A DNA stretch of 25,701 bases from HB2-32-21 sp003448675 (GTDB lineage: Bacteria; Pseudomonadota; Gammaproteobacteria; Pseudomonadales; Porticoccaceae): contig JBFHDK010000046.1 in NCBI GenBank assembly GCA_041584755.1, forward strand, positions 1 through 25,701, written 5' to 3'. The notes under the pieces were generated by a model. The model was not told the origin of the DNA and did not search any database. It saw nothing but the letters and a program-made list of their open reading frames with translations. Of the stretch, positions 4,996 to 13,114 are shown in pieces (position 1 is the first letter of the stretch; every line of letters begins with the position of its first letter). The translations under genes and the position numbers were made by a program.

Positions 4996-7611
4996 TTAGC
5001 TGGAGCCGAGGTTCTCTTCCACCCAGGCGCAGACCGAATCAATCGCTGCTGGCAGGGCCGCGCAATCGGCGCCACCACCCTGGGCCATATCGGGTCGGCC
5101 ACCACCCTTGCCACCTACCTGCTGGGCGACAAACTTCATCAGGTCCCCAGCCTTGACTCGCCCGGTGAGATCCTTGGTAACGCCCGCGATGAGAGCCACT
5201 TTGTCATCGTTCACCGCTCCCAGTAACACCACGCCGCTACCGATACGTGATTTGATCTGGTCGGCCATATCGCGCAGGGTTTTGGCATCCGCGCCTTCAA
5301 CAACGGCGGAAAGCACGGATACATCGCCAATTTTTATGGCCTTGTCGAGAATATCGCCACTGGAAGAGCTGGCCAGCTTCACCTTCATGGCCTCCAGCTG
5401 GCGCTGTAGCTGCTTGTTATCTTCAATCAGCTGTTCGGCCCTGTCGACAGCGCCCTCGCGCCGGGTCTTCAGGATCGAGGCTACCTGATCGAAACGGTTT
5501 TCCAGGTCGCGGTAGTAAGCAAGCGCCGCCGCGCCGGTAAGCGCCTCGATGCGGCGGATGCCGGCGGCAATGCCGGACTCGGAAACAATTTTCATCAACC
5601 CAATATCGCCGGTGCGGCGCACAAGGGTGCCGCCGCACACTTCCACGGAAAAGTTATCGCCCATGGTCAGCACCCGAACAGTGTCGCCGTATTTTTCCCC
5701 AAACAGAGCCATGGCGCCCCGCGCTCGCGCATCATCCATGGACATCTCCTCCGCCTGAACTGGCGAGTTACGCCAGATCTCGGCATTAACCAGCGCCTCG
5801 ATATCCGCCAGCTCCTGCTCGCTTAGCGCCTGGCCATGGCTGAAATCAAAACGTAACCGCTGGGCATCCACCAGGGAACCCTGCTGATTGACTTGATCGC
5901 CCAGCCGCTGACGCAAAGCCGCCTGCAGCAGGTGGGTTGCGGAATGGTTTTGCGCGGTTGCGGCACGGACCTGGGCATCAACAGCCACCTTAACCTTCGC
6001 GCCGACTTTTAATTCGCCGCTTCGAACCTGGCCGATATGAAGGTGGTTGTCGCCCTGCTTTTTGCAATCCGTGATTTCAAAGCGCAGGGCCTCGCCCAGC
6101 AGCAAACCACGGTCGCCCACCTGGCCACCGGATTCGCCGTAGCAAGGCGTGGTGTCAAGCACGACGACGGCCTTATCACCGGGCTGCACCGACTCCACAG
6201 CTTCGCCCTCCCGAAACAGAGCCTGGACGCTGGCCTCACCTTCGAGGGTTTCATAGCCCGTAAAGGCGGTTTCACCGTCGATTTCCAGCTTGTCGGTGTA
6301 GTCCACTTCAAAATGACTGGCCGCCCGCGCCCGCTGGCGCTGGGCTTCCATGCAGCGCTCGTAGCCATCAAGATCAAGGCTGTAATCCCGCTCCCGGGCG
6401 ATGTCATTGGTGAGATCGACCGGAAAGCCGTAGGTATCATAAAGCCGGAAGATCAGCTCGCCGGGAATCACTGAGTCTTTCAAATCGGCCAAAGCCTCTT
6501 CAAGCACGGCCAGACCACGATCCAGGGTTTTGGCAAACTGTAATTCTTCGTCGCGCAGGGCATTCTCCACCGCCTGCTGGCGACTGCCCAGCTCGGGGTA
6601 GGCTTCACCCATTTGCGCCACCAGAGGCGCCACCAGCCGGTAAAAGAAAGGTTCGCCAACGCCCAGCTTGTGCCCGTGACGCAGGGCCCGACGGATAATA
6701 CGCCGCAGCACATAACCACGCCCTTCGTTTGACGGCAGCACGCCATCAACAATCAAAAAGGCGCAGGAACGGATGTGGTCGGCAAGCACACGCAGCGATT
6801 GCTTACCCAGGTCGGGAGTGCCCGTCGCCTCGGCAGCCGCTTTAATCAGGGCATCGAAAATATCGATCTCATAGTTACTGTGTACGCCCTGCATCACCGC
6901 GGCGATGCGCTCCAACCCCATACCGGTATCGATAGACGGTTTAGGTAGCGGTTGCATACTGCCGTCGGCGCTACGCTCATACTGCATGAACACCAGATTC
7001 CAGATCTCGATATAACGGTCGAGGTCATCATCCTCGCTACCGGGAGGGCCGCCGGGGACGTCCTCCCCGTGATCATAAAAAATCTCCGAGCAGGGACCGC
7101 AGGGGCCGGTGTCGCCCATCTGCCAGAAGTTGTCCTCGTCCAGTCGAGACAGACGTTGCGGATCGACGCCGATCTCCTTGATCCAGATTTCCGCCGCCTC
7201 ATCATCGGAAACATGTACGGTCACCCATAGGCGCTCCTTGGGCAGCTGTAGGACTTCGGTCAGAAATTCCCAGGCATACCCGATAGCCTCACGCTTAAAA
7301 TAATCGCCAAAGCTGAAATTGCCCAGCATTTCAAAAAAGGTGTGATGGCGAGCGGTAAAACCGACGTTTTCCAAATCGTTGTGTTTGCCACCGGCGCGCA
7401 CACAACGCTGGGAGCTGGTCGCCCGTTGATAATCCCGCTCCTCGGCGCCCAGGAACACATCCTTGAACTGCACCATGCCGGCGTTGGTGAACAGCAGGGT
7501 CGGATCATTGCCGGGCACCAGGCTACTACTGGCCACCGGCGCGTGGCCCTTGCGCTCAAAATAGTCCAGAAAAGCCTGGCGGATTGCTGCGGTTGACCTG
7601 ATTGCTGACAT
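4996..7611 (-). CDS. alaS: Alanine--tRNA ligase, editing-site His replaced
   Basis: This class II synthetase charges tRNA-Ala and normally hydrolyses mischarged Ser- and Gly-tRNA-Ala. Length 871 is typical of bacterial AlaRS (E. coli 876). The aminoacylation core is at the N terminus (LLFTNAGMVQFKDVFLG, and ARHHTFFEMLGNFSFGDYF as motif 2). The editing domain (about 555-715) has HSATH with H556 and H560. The partner motif, normally C-G-G-T-H, reads C659-G-G-T-L663: the codon is CTT where CAT/CAC is expected. The E. coli equivalents (H564, H568, C666, H670) bind the editing-site zinc. The C-terminal C-Ala domain is present (GGKGGGRPDMAQGG). The start is the conserved MSAIRSTAAIRQAFLDYF. The gene lies between hinT and lysC on the same strand. 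Confidence 0.98.
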   Translation of the reverse strand: MSAIRSTAAIRQAFLDYFERKGHAPVASSSLVPGNDPTLLFTNAGMVQFKDVFLGAEERDYQRATSSQRCVRAGGKHNDLENVGFTARHHTFFEMLGNFSFGDYFKREAIGYAWEFLTEVLQLPKERLWVTVHVSDDEAAEIWIKEIGVDPQRLSRLDEDNFWQMGDTGPCGPCSEIFYDHGEDVPGGPPGSEDDDLDRYIEIWNLVFMQYERSADGSMQPLPKPSIDTGMGLERIAAVMQGVHSNYEIDIFDALIKAAAEATGTPDLGKQSLRVLADHIRSCAFLIVDGVLPSNEGRGYVLRRIIRRALRHGHKLGVGEPFFYRLVAPLVAQMGEAYPELGSRQQAVENALRDEELQFAKTLDRGLAVLEEALADLKDSVIPGELIFRLYDTYGFPVDLTNDIARERDYSLDLDGYERCMEAQRQRARAASHFEVDYTDKLEIDGETAFTGYETLEGEASVQALFREGEAVESVQPGDKAVVVLDTTPCYGESGGQVGDRGLLLGEALRFEITDCKKQGDNHLHIGQVRSGELKVGAKVKVAVDAQVRAATAQNHSATHLLQAALRQRLGDQVNQQGSLVDAQRLRFDFSHGQALSEQELADIEALVNAEIWRNSPVQAEEMSMDDARARGAMALFGEKYGDTVRVLTMGDNFSVEVCGGTLVRRTGDIGLMKIVSESGIAAGIRRIEALTGAAALAYYRDLENRFDQVASILKTRREGAVDRAEQLIEDNKQLQRQLEAMKVKLASSSSGDILDKAIKIGDVSVLSAVVEGADAKTLRDMADQIKSRIGSGVVLLGAVNDDKVALIAGVTKDLTGRVKAGDLMKFVAQQVGGKGGGRPDMAQGGGADCAALPAAIDSVCAWVEENLGSS

Positions 7612-7622
7612 GAATTGCCTCG

Positions 7623-7646
7623 CCCCGAGGGGGTTAATTTTTAACC
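7623..7646. promoter_or_regulatory. Two adjacent dyads in the alaS leader
   Basis: Just upstream of the alaS ATG (7611) lie a small CCCC-GA-GGGG palindrome (about 7623-7632) and a perfect GGTTAA-TTT-TTAACC dyad (7632-7646). E. coli AlaRS is known to repress its own gene by binding a palindrome near the transcription start. A similar role here is only a guess, and the pair could equally be a terminator-like structure after hinT. Confidence 0.25.
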
Positions 7647-7722
7647 TGTGAACTGATTACGGGCGACGATAGTCGCTTGCGGAATATTTACCAATAAAAA
7701 TTAAATGCGCTGGTCGGTCCGG

Positions 7723-8070
7723 TCAAAACCCCAGGGCGGACTCACTGAAGTTTTTGCCGCCGAGAATATGCAGATGCAAATGAAAGACTGTCTGCCCCGC
7801 ATCGGCGCCATTGTTGACGATCACACGAAAAGCTTCTTCCACACCGGCCTGACGCGCGATTTCGCCGGCGGCGATCATCACATGCCCGAGCAGGGCCTTA
7901 TCTTCCTCGCTGGCATCCGCCAGGCGGGGAATCGGCTTTCTGGGAATCACCAGCAAATGCACCGGCGCCTTGGGGGCGATGTCCTTAATGGCAATACAGT
8001 GCTCATCTTCATAGACGATATCGGCGGGCAGTTCACGGTTAATAATCTTGGTAAAAAGGGTTTCAGTCAT
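7723..8070 (-). CDS. hinT: HIT-family purine nucleoside phosphoramidase
   Basis: This 115-residue histidine-triad protein hydrolyses adenosine phosphoramidates, including aminoacyl-adenylates released by synthetases. The triad is seen as H97-L-H99-L-H101 followed by ILGGKNF. The N-terminal part has the usual TLFTKIINRELPADIVYEDE and VHLLVIPRKPI, and the length is the family norm. The Shine-Dalgarno AAGGAAG lies 6 bases before the ATG. It is 111 bases upstream of alaS on the same strand, which is suggestive because HinT substrates include aminoacyl-AMP, though adjacency alone does not prove a shared role. Confidence 0.93.
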   Translation of the reverse strand: MTETLFTKIINRELPADIVYEDEHCIAIKDIAPKAPVHLLVIPRKPIPRLADASEEDKALLGHVMIAAGEIARQAGVEEAFRVIVNNGADAGQTVFHLHLHILGGKNFSESALGF

Positions 8071-8156
8071 CGCCGGCTTCCTTTTACGAGGCAGTTTTAA
8101 AAGAGACTTTAATTACGTGCGCGGTGTTTAACAGCGCCATCGGACAACGGACACTG

Positions 8157-8369
8157 TCAGGCGGGGCTGGAGCCGCGCCGGGGTTTATCCAGCTTTTCAT
8201 CGACGCTCAGCACCCGCGCCTCGCTCTCCAGCATTACGGGGATGCCATCGCGAATAGGGTAAGCCAACCCACTGGCCCGACATACCAATTCCTGCCGCTC
8301 CCGATCGTATTCAAGAGGGGCTTTGCTGACTGGACACACCAGAATGCTGAGCAGTTTTTTATCGAGCAT
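8157..8369 (-). CDS. Trm112 family protein (YcaR-like)
   Basis: This small protein of 70 residues has the family pattern MLDKKLLSILVCPVSKAPLEY and GLAYPIRDGIPVMLESEAR. Eukaryotic and archaeal Trm112 proteins activate methyltransferases; the bacterial role is not well established. The frame is open 30 codons upstream, but that stretch is Arg-rich and crosses a strong hairpin, and homologues start at MLDKKLL, so I use the ATG at 8369. Only the first of the zinc-finger-like cysteines is in its usual place (C12), with another at C30. The gene stands between an M23 peptidase gene and hinT rather than between lpxK and kdsB as in E. coli. Confidence 0.88.
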   Translation of the reverse strand: MLDKKLLSILVCPVSKAPLEYDRERQELVCRASGLAYPIRDGIPVMLESEARVLSVDEKLDKPRRGSSPA

Positions 8370-8394
8370 GGGTGCGGTTAATACCACGGTTGCC

Positions 8395-8423
8395 AAAAGT
8401 TGGGATTTTAGTGGAATCCCAAC
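8395..8423 (-). terminator. Intrinsic terminator after M23 gene, just before Trm112 gene
   Basis: On the minus strand a perfect 9-bp stem GTTGGGATT / AATCCCAAC with a 7-nt loop is followed by TTTT. It begins 49 bases after the M23 peptidase stop and ends only 25 bases before the Trm112-family ATG. It is either the terminator of the peptidase gene or an attenuator for the next gene. Confidence 0.75.
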
Positions 8424-8471
8424 GCAAACTCTACGCTGGATCCGGCGGCGAACCACCATTACAACGCCGAT

Positions 8472-9317
8472 TCAGGGCGCCGCCGTCGGCACGGAAAAGT
8501 GCTCAAGCACCAGCGCTGGGTCGAGTCGGACCTTGTACCAGTTCATGCGCCAGTCCAGGTGCGGCCCCGTGGCCCGGCCGCCGGCGCCCACCAGAGCCAC
8601 GTCCTGGCCCTGCTCAACGAAGGTTCCCTCTTCCACCAACACCTTGCTGAGATGAATAAAGGTAGTGGAAATACCGTAACCGTGATCGATGATCATCGTA
8701 CCGCCAGAATAATACATATCCGGGTGGGCCAGTTTGACCACTCCCGCCGCCGGCGCCCGCACCGGCGTACCCACGGGGCGCGCGATATCCAACCCATAGT
8801 GGGGCCGCTTGGGGACACCGTTATAGACCCGCTGGCTGCCGTACACGCCGGTAATCGGGCCTTCCAACGGTTTGATAAAGCCGCGATAAAAATCATCGCG
8901 CTCGGCGCTTTCCGCCCTGGCCTGTTTAACCAGGGCGGTCTCTTTGCGAATCCGCTCCAGCACTTCCGGGGGAGGGGTAACTGTTTCCTGGGGCACCCCT
9001 TCAATTCGCTGAATAGCGTACTCCCGTTTGGCAACGGAATAGCGGTAGGTATGCTTGCCGCTGCCATTTTCCAGTGTCAGGCTAACGCTACCACTGGCAT
9101 CCCGCCCCAGGCCGACGACAAAGCGCCCTTGCCCATCCACCTTCACTTCACGGGATTCAAAATGGACACGGGTGCCCGGGTCTGTTCTGCCCACCACCAT
9201 GGCGCCCGGCTGCCACTCGCCGGTCAGCTCCAGCATTTCGCTCGCGGGAACGACAGCCAGCGCCGCCGCAGGCATTGTGGTTAGTATCAGGAATAAACCA
9301 GCAATAAAATTACGCAC
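8472..9317 (-). CDS. Secreted M23-family peptidase (LytM domain)
   Basis: This 281-residue protein has an N-terminal signal peptide (hydrophobic 5-22, cleavage probably near AALA-VV). An N-terminal beta-rich domain runs from about 28 to 100, with a charged helical linker at about 117-145. A C-terminal LytM/M23 domain from about 150 holds H173-x3-D177 (HYGLD), H222 (IHLSK) and GPH253-L-D255. In LytM-type enzymes the last motif is HxH, with the second His a zinc ligand; here it is Asp. The general role would be cleavage of peptidoglycan cross-bridges in the periplasm, or binding without cleavage if the site is dead. The start is GTG, with AGGAAA 4 bases upstream. It is divergent from the YheT gene, so both promoters must lie in or overlap the short gap at 9318-9374. 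Confidence 0.92.
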   Translation of the reverse strand: MRNFIAGLFLILTTMPAAALAVVPASEMLELTGEWQPGAMVVGRTDPGTRVHFESREVKVDGQGRFVVGLGRDASGSVSLTLENGSGKHTYRYSVAKREYAIQRIEGVPQETVTPPPEVLERIRKETALVKQARAESAERDDFYRGFIKPLEGPITGVYGSQRVYNGVPKRPHYGLDIARPVGTPVRAPAAGVVKLAHPDMYYSGGTMIIDHGYGISTTFIHLSKVLVEEGTFVEQGQDVALVGAGGRATGPHLDWRMNWYKVRLDPALVLEHFSVPTAAP

Positions 9318-9374
9318 ACGCTTTCCTATAGAATCCTTGAGTTTAGGAATTTGTTTCCAACAAACGACGCATCC

Positions 9375-10403
9375 ATGGCCTTCACGCCCCCCCTATCCCT
9401 GCAAAACGGCCACCTGCAAACCATGCTGGTGGGCTCGCGCCTGCGCCATTACCATGCACGGCATAGCATACAACGGGCCAGCCAGCACGGGGAACTGCAT
9501 CTGATCGATTGTGGCGACGGTGTGCGCCTGATCGGCGCCCTTAACCGGGCCTGGCCCCAGTGTAAAAACAACAACCAAACGCCCGTCGACGGCGCGTCGG
9601 GAGGGTCGGGAGGTAAAGACCGCCTGGTGATACTACTCCACGGCTGGGAGGGTTGTTACGAATCCATCTATATGGGCACCACCACCGATGCCCTGGTCAA
9701 CGCCGGTTTTGATGTCTTTCGCCTCAATCTCCGGGACCACGGCCCCAGCCTGCACCTGAACCGGGCCTTGTTTAACGCCACCCTGACCGATGAAGTCAGC
9801 CGGGCCATTGCCGTCATCATCAAACAGCAGCAACCAGCGCACTGCTTTCTGGCCGGGTATTCCCTGGGCGGCAACTTCGCACTGCGCATCGCCTCAGATC
9901 ACGGAAAGCAACTGGGCCTGAAAGCTGCCATGGCCGTCTGCCCACCACTGGACCCGGCCAGAACCATGGCCATTCTCGAAAACCCCCTGTCGCCCTACCA
10001 GTTTTATTTTTACCGCAAGTGGGGTAGCTCTTTGGCAAGTAAACTGCACTATTTCCCGGAGCTGGGTTATCAGAAACAACTAAACAGCAGCCGCAACCTG
10101 GCCGACATCAACCGCTTCTTTATCCCCGGACACACTCCTTATAACCGGACAGAGGATTATTTCGGCGCCTACACCCTGACCGGCCAACGTCTGGCGCGGC
10201 TGGACATACCCGCGCTGCTACTAACAGCGGAGGATGACCCGATTATTCCAGTTGCCGATCTGCCCGCCGTACAGGGCTCGGAACACTTACAAATAGAAGT
10301 CACAGCCTACGGTGGCCATTGTGGGTACATCAGCAATCATCGTATGGAGAGTTGGGCGGATAAGCGTTTGGTGGAGTATTTCACCAACAAGTTGAGCAAT
10401 TAG
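9375..10403 (+). CDS. YheT-type alpha/beta hydrolase
   Basis: This is a 342-residue alpha/beta hydrolase of the YheT/ABHD1-3 family, whose bacterial substrates are mostly unknown (esterase or lipase-like). It has the oxyanion-region LLHGWEG, the nucleophile elbow GYSLGG (nucleophile Ser), DPIIP near the acid residue, and a late GGHCGYI with the catalytic His. The family N terminus FTPPLSLQNGHLQTM favours the ATG at 9375. The frame also allows a TTG at 9351, but the nearby AGGA is only 2 bases from it and 26 from the ATG, so neither start has a good ribosome site. It is convergent with recX. The gap between them (10404-10553) holds no gene I can support. Confidence 0.9.
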   Translation: MAFTPPLSLQNGHLQTMLVGSRLRHYHARHSIQRASQHGELHLIDCGDGVRLIGALNRAWPQCKNNNQTPVDGASGGSGGKDRLVILLHGWEGCYESIYMGTTTDALVNAGFDVFRLNLRDHGPSLHLNRALFNATLTDEVSRAIAVIIKQQQPAHCFLAGYSLGGNFALRIASDHGKQLGLKAAMAVCPPLDPARTMAILENPLSPYQFYFYRKWGSSLASKLHYFPELGYQKQLNSSRNLADINRFFIPGHTPYNRTEDYFGAYTLTGQRLARLDIPALLLTAEDDPIIPVADLPAVQGSEHLQIEVTAYGGHCGYISNHRMESWADKRLVEYFTNKLSN

Positions 10404-10553
10404 ATTTTGCACATTTTCGTTATGGACTGTAGCCTCAAAGGGATCAAGGCAAAAGCCAAAAATAAAGGCCTCATCAACGACCCCTTGCTACAACGCTTCT
10501 AGTAGCCCCGCTTCACGTTATCATCCTTGGATAGAACCACCTCAATCTGACCA

Positions 10554-11069
10554 TCAGGCACTCTCAATGGCTTGACCAATCTGGTCTGCTTGAAATCCCC
10601 GATACTGCAAAAACCGCATGCGCCTGGCCCTGTCACGCATATCTTTCGGCGGTTCTTCGCCGTATTTTTTTATTGCCACCAAACGGGCCTGCTCGTACCA
10701 ATCTATCTCACTGTTCGAAAGTACTTCGTTTACCAAGGCCGACTCCACCCCACAACGACCAAGCTCCTGGATGATGCGGCGCGGCCCCTGGCCCTTGTTA
10801 CAACGACTCCGAAGAAAGGCCTCGGTAAAACGACGGTCACATTGCAGGCCATCCTCGCTCAATCTATCCAGCACCTCGTTTAGCAGCTCCGCATAATCAC
10901 CCTGGCCGGAGAGTTTGCGGCCCAGCTTTTCGGCGAGTTCGGCCCGGCTGTGTTCACGACGGGCCAGCAGGTTCATGGCGGCGATGCGCAGGCTGGCATG
11001 GGTGGGTGAGCGATCGGAATCCGACTTCGCCCCGGCAACGGCATCACGGCTCAAGCGGCTCTCATTCAT
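10554..11069 (-). CDS. recX: Regulatory protein RecX
   Basis: RecX is a small helical protein that binds RecA filaments and limits RecA activity. This 171-residue protein has the three-helix repeats of the family: AAMNLLARREHSRAELAEKL, DRLSEDGLQCDRRFTEAFLRSR with KGQGPRRIIQEL, and a final RMRFLQYRGFQADQI. The N-terminal 25 residues are variable and charged. It follows recA on the same strand but is separated from it by a DUF4126 gene, whereas recX usually follows recA directly. The ribosome site is poor (ATAAGAAT before ATG), so coupling with upstream translation is possible. Confidence 0.93.
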   Translation of the reverse strand: MNESRLSRDAVAGAKSDSDRSPTHASLRIAAMNLLARREHSRAELAEKLGRKLSGQGDYAELLNEVLDRLSEDGLQCDRRFTEAFLRSRCNKGQGPRRIIQELGRCGVESALVNEVLSNSEIDWYEQARLVAIKKYGEEPPKDMRDRARRMRFLQYRGFQADQIGQAIESA

Positions 11070-11146
11070 ATTATTCTTATCTGGCTATGCACCAGGGTTT
11101 GGTTGGCCTCGGAGTAGAAAAGCCATTTATCTCAGCACGAACCCGC

Positions 11147-11824
11147 TCAGGACTGACCTTGCGGGTTTTGCTCCGCATCCACCACCCGGCCCACCTGGGC
11201 CAGCGCGGGTTCTTCCTTAACCAGCCCCAGCCAGCGCCCAATGCGATTGAACACGGTTCGCAGTAATCGCCAGATTTTGGGCAGCAACCAGATAACCAGC
11301 ACGATAAACACAATCATGGCGCCGACGAACAACCAGGGATGGTTAAGCATGGCCCACAGGCCACCGAACACCAGCAGGTCTTCACCGATGGAAGCACCCC
11401 AATTGGAAAAGGGTTCGGGGCTGGCATTGATCAACACCCGAGACGAGGCTTTGGTGAAATGGCTGCCAGTAGCCATGGCGCCGCCGACAAAACCAGCTGC
11501 GATCTGCAGGGCCGGAGTAACATCACCGACGGCACCAGCAGCAAGCATGGCGCCAGCCGGAATGCGAATAAAGGTATGGATGGTATCCCAGCCGGTATCG
11601 ACGCCCGGGGTTTTATCGGCGAAGAATTCGACTACGTACATCAGGCACGCAGCGCCGATAACCAGGGGGTTTTCCAAGGTTTGCAGTTCCGGCGGCAATT
11701 CCATGTTGCCACTGACCCCGGCAAAACCCAGCACCGCAACCGCGGCGTAGAGGTTGATGCCGCTGGCCCAGCCAACACCCATAACCAACGCCAACGTCGT
11801 AACCAATTCCTGGTATGCATCCAT
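11147..11824 (-). CDS. DUF4126 membrane protein between recA and recX
   Basis: This 225-residue integral membrane protein of the DUF4126 family has no established function. Hydrophobic segments lie at about 5-37, 52-68, 90-118 and 148-182, separated by the family-typical FFADKTPGVDTGWDTIHTFIR and GSHFTKASSRVLINASPEPFSNW. A charged C-terminal tail follows the last membrane segment. The start is well supported: GGAGG lies 7 bases before the ATG. It is 65 bases downstream of recA and 77 upstream of recX, all on one strand, so it may be read from the LexA-controlled recA promoter. I see no strong hairpin between recA and this gene. Confidence 0.9.
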   Translation of the reverse strand: MDAYQELVTTLALVMGVGWASGINLYAAVAVLGFAGVSGNMELPPELQTLENPLVIGAACLMYVVEFFADKTPGVDTGWDTIHTFIRIPAGAMLAAGAVGDVTPALQIAAGFVGGAMATGSHFTKASSRVLINASPEPFSNWGASIGEDLLVFGGLWAMLNHPWLFVGAMIVFIVLVIWLLPKIWRLLRTVFNRIGRWLGLVKEEPALAQVGRVVDAEQNPQGQS

Positions 11825-11889
11825 CGTTAGTCCTCCGGCGCGTTGCTTAGGTCACGGGGGCGACATCCCCTGCCAGGTTGAGGTGCGCT

Positions 11890-12948
11890 TTATGCCTGAC
11901 CGTCCACAAGACCGACTTCTTCCGGGCCAGCGTCTTCATCCTTGTTCGCCGGCCTGGCCAGATCACCCATAAATTCCTGGCGGATCTGACCTTCGATTTG
12001 CTCGGCGAACTCGGGATTCTCGCTCAGGTACTGACAGGCATTGGCCTTTCCCTGACCGATCTTATCGCCCTGATAGGAATACCAGGCCCCCGCCTTATCG
12101 ATAAAACCGCATTTGACGCCCAGGTCAATAATCTCGCCATAGCGATTGATGCCTTCACCGTAAAGAATCTGGAACTCGGTTTGCTTGAAGGGTGGCGCCA
12201 CCTTGTTTTTCACTACTTTAACGCGGGTTTCATTGCCCACGACTTCCTCGCCTTCCTTGACCGCGCCAGTGCGCCGGATGTCGAGACGCACGGAGGAGTA
12301 GAATTTAAGCGCGTTACCGCCGGTGGTGGTTTCGGGGCTGCCGAACATGACGCCGATCTTCATACGGATCTGGTTAATGAAAATCACCAGACAGTTGGAA
12401 TTCTTGATATTGCCGGTGAGCTTGCGCAGGGCCTGAGACATCAACCGCGCCTGCAAGCCCACGTGGGTATCGCCCATATCACCTTCAATCTCGGCCCTGG
12501 GTGTCAGCGCCGCCACGGAATCAATCACCAGCACGTCGATGGCGCCGGAACGCACCAACATGTCGGTGACTTCAAGGGCCTGCTCGCCGGTGTCGGGCTG
12601 GGACAGGATCAGATCGTCGATATTGACCCCGAGTTTCTCGGCGTAGATGGGGTCCAGTGCATGCTCGGCATCGACAAAGGCGCAGGTGCCACCCTTTTTT
12701 TGAGACTCGGCAATCACCGACAGGGTCAGGGTGGTTTTACCGGAAGATTCTGGACCATAGATCTCGACAATCCGACCCTTGGGCAGTCCACCGATGCCGA
12801 GGGCGATGTCCAGACCCAACGAGCCAGTGGAGATACTGGGGATGGCAACATGTTCCCGGTCACCCATGCGCATCACCGTACCCTTGCCAAACTGCCTGTC
12901 GATTTGGCCAAGCGCCGCCTGCAATGCTTTTTCCTTGTTTGGATCCAT
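11890..12948 (-). CDS. recA: Recombinase RecA
   Basis: RecA forms ATP-dependent filaments on single-stranded DNA, carries out strand exchange, and triggers LexA self-cleavage. The protein is 352 residues. Walker A is GPESSGKT at 65-72. Also visible are VDAEHALDP, NQIRMKIGVMFGSPETTTGGNALKFY (which covers DNA-binding loop 2) and a C-terminal acidic tail. The frame is open from a GTG at 12957, but GAGGTGG at 12954-12960 overlaps that codon and sits 5 bases before the ATG at 12948, which gives the canonical MDPNKEKAL start. A LexA box and promoter lie about 150 bases upstream. Confidence 0.99.
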   Translation of the reverse strand: MDPNKEKALQAALGQIDRQFGKGTVMRMGDREHVAIPSISTGSLGLDIALGIGGLPKGRIVEIYGPESSGKTTLTLSVIAESQKKGGTCAFVDAEHALDPIYAEKLGVNIDDLILSQPDTGEQALEVTDMLVRSGAIDVLVIDSVAALTPRAEIEGDMGDTHVGLQARLMSQALRKLTGNIKNSNCLVIFINQIRMKIGVMFGSPETTTGGNALKFYSSVRLDIRRTGAVKEGEEVVGNETRVKVVKNKVAPPFKQTEFQILYGEGINRYGEIIDLGVKCGFIDKAGAWYSYQGDKIGQGKANACQYLSENPEFAEQIEGQIRQEFMGDLARPANKDEDAGPEEVGLVDGQA

Positions 12949-12953
12949 TGAAA

Positions 12954-12960
12954 CCACCTC
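12954..12960 (-). promoter_or_regulatory. Shine-Dalgarno of recA
   Basis: GAGGTGG on the minus strand, 5 bases before the ATG at 12948. It overlaps the upstream in-frame GTG and so rules that codon out as the start. Confidence 0.85.
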
Positions 12961-13098
12961 TAAACTTAGTTAAACGACCTTAGAACATTTGCCCTGGCAA
13001 TTAGCCCCACAACGACTGTTGCCAATTGTACCTGTCCAGGCCAGGGCCACCAATGCTTGCGGGCCAGTCTTGAGCAAGACTCGACAACCGCCAAAACA

Positions 13099-13114
13099 CT
13101 GTACAATTATACAG
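13099..13114. promoter_or_regulatory. LexA (SOS) box in the recA-mutS gap
   Basis: CTGTACAATTATACAG fits the gammaproteobacterial LexA consensus CTGT-N8-ACAG with intact half sites. It overlaps the recA -10 element, the usual way LexA blocks recA. The 307-base gap it lies in (12949-13255) also holds a perfect AGTCTTG-AG-CAAGACT dyad (13066-13081) in the recA leader and the region from which mutS must be transcribed. Confidence 0.92.

Noticed and set aside
8370..8459. Upstream extension of the Trm112-family frame
   Set aside because: The 30 extra residues are unlike the family and span a strong terminator hairpin. The ATG at 8369 gives the normal length.
10404..10553. Short protein-like frames in the YheT-recX gap (for example a 26-codon plus-strand frame near 10422 and a minus-strand piece ending VKRGY)
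   Set aside because: They are too short, have no ribosome site, and one overlaps the recX stop. They cannot be told from chance.
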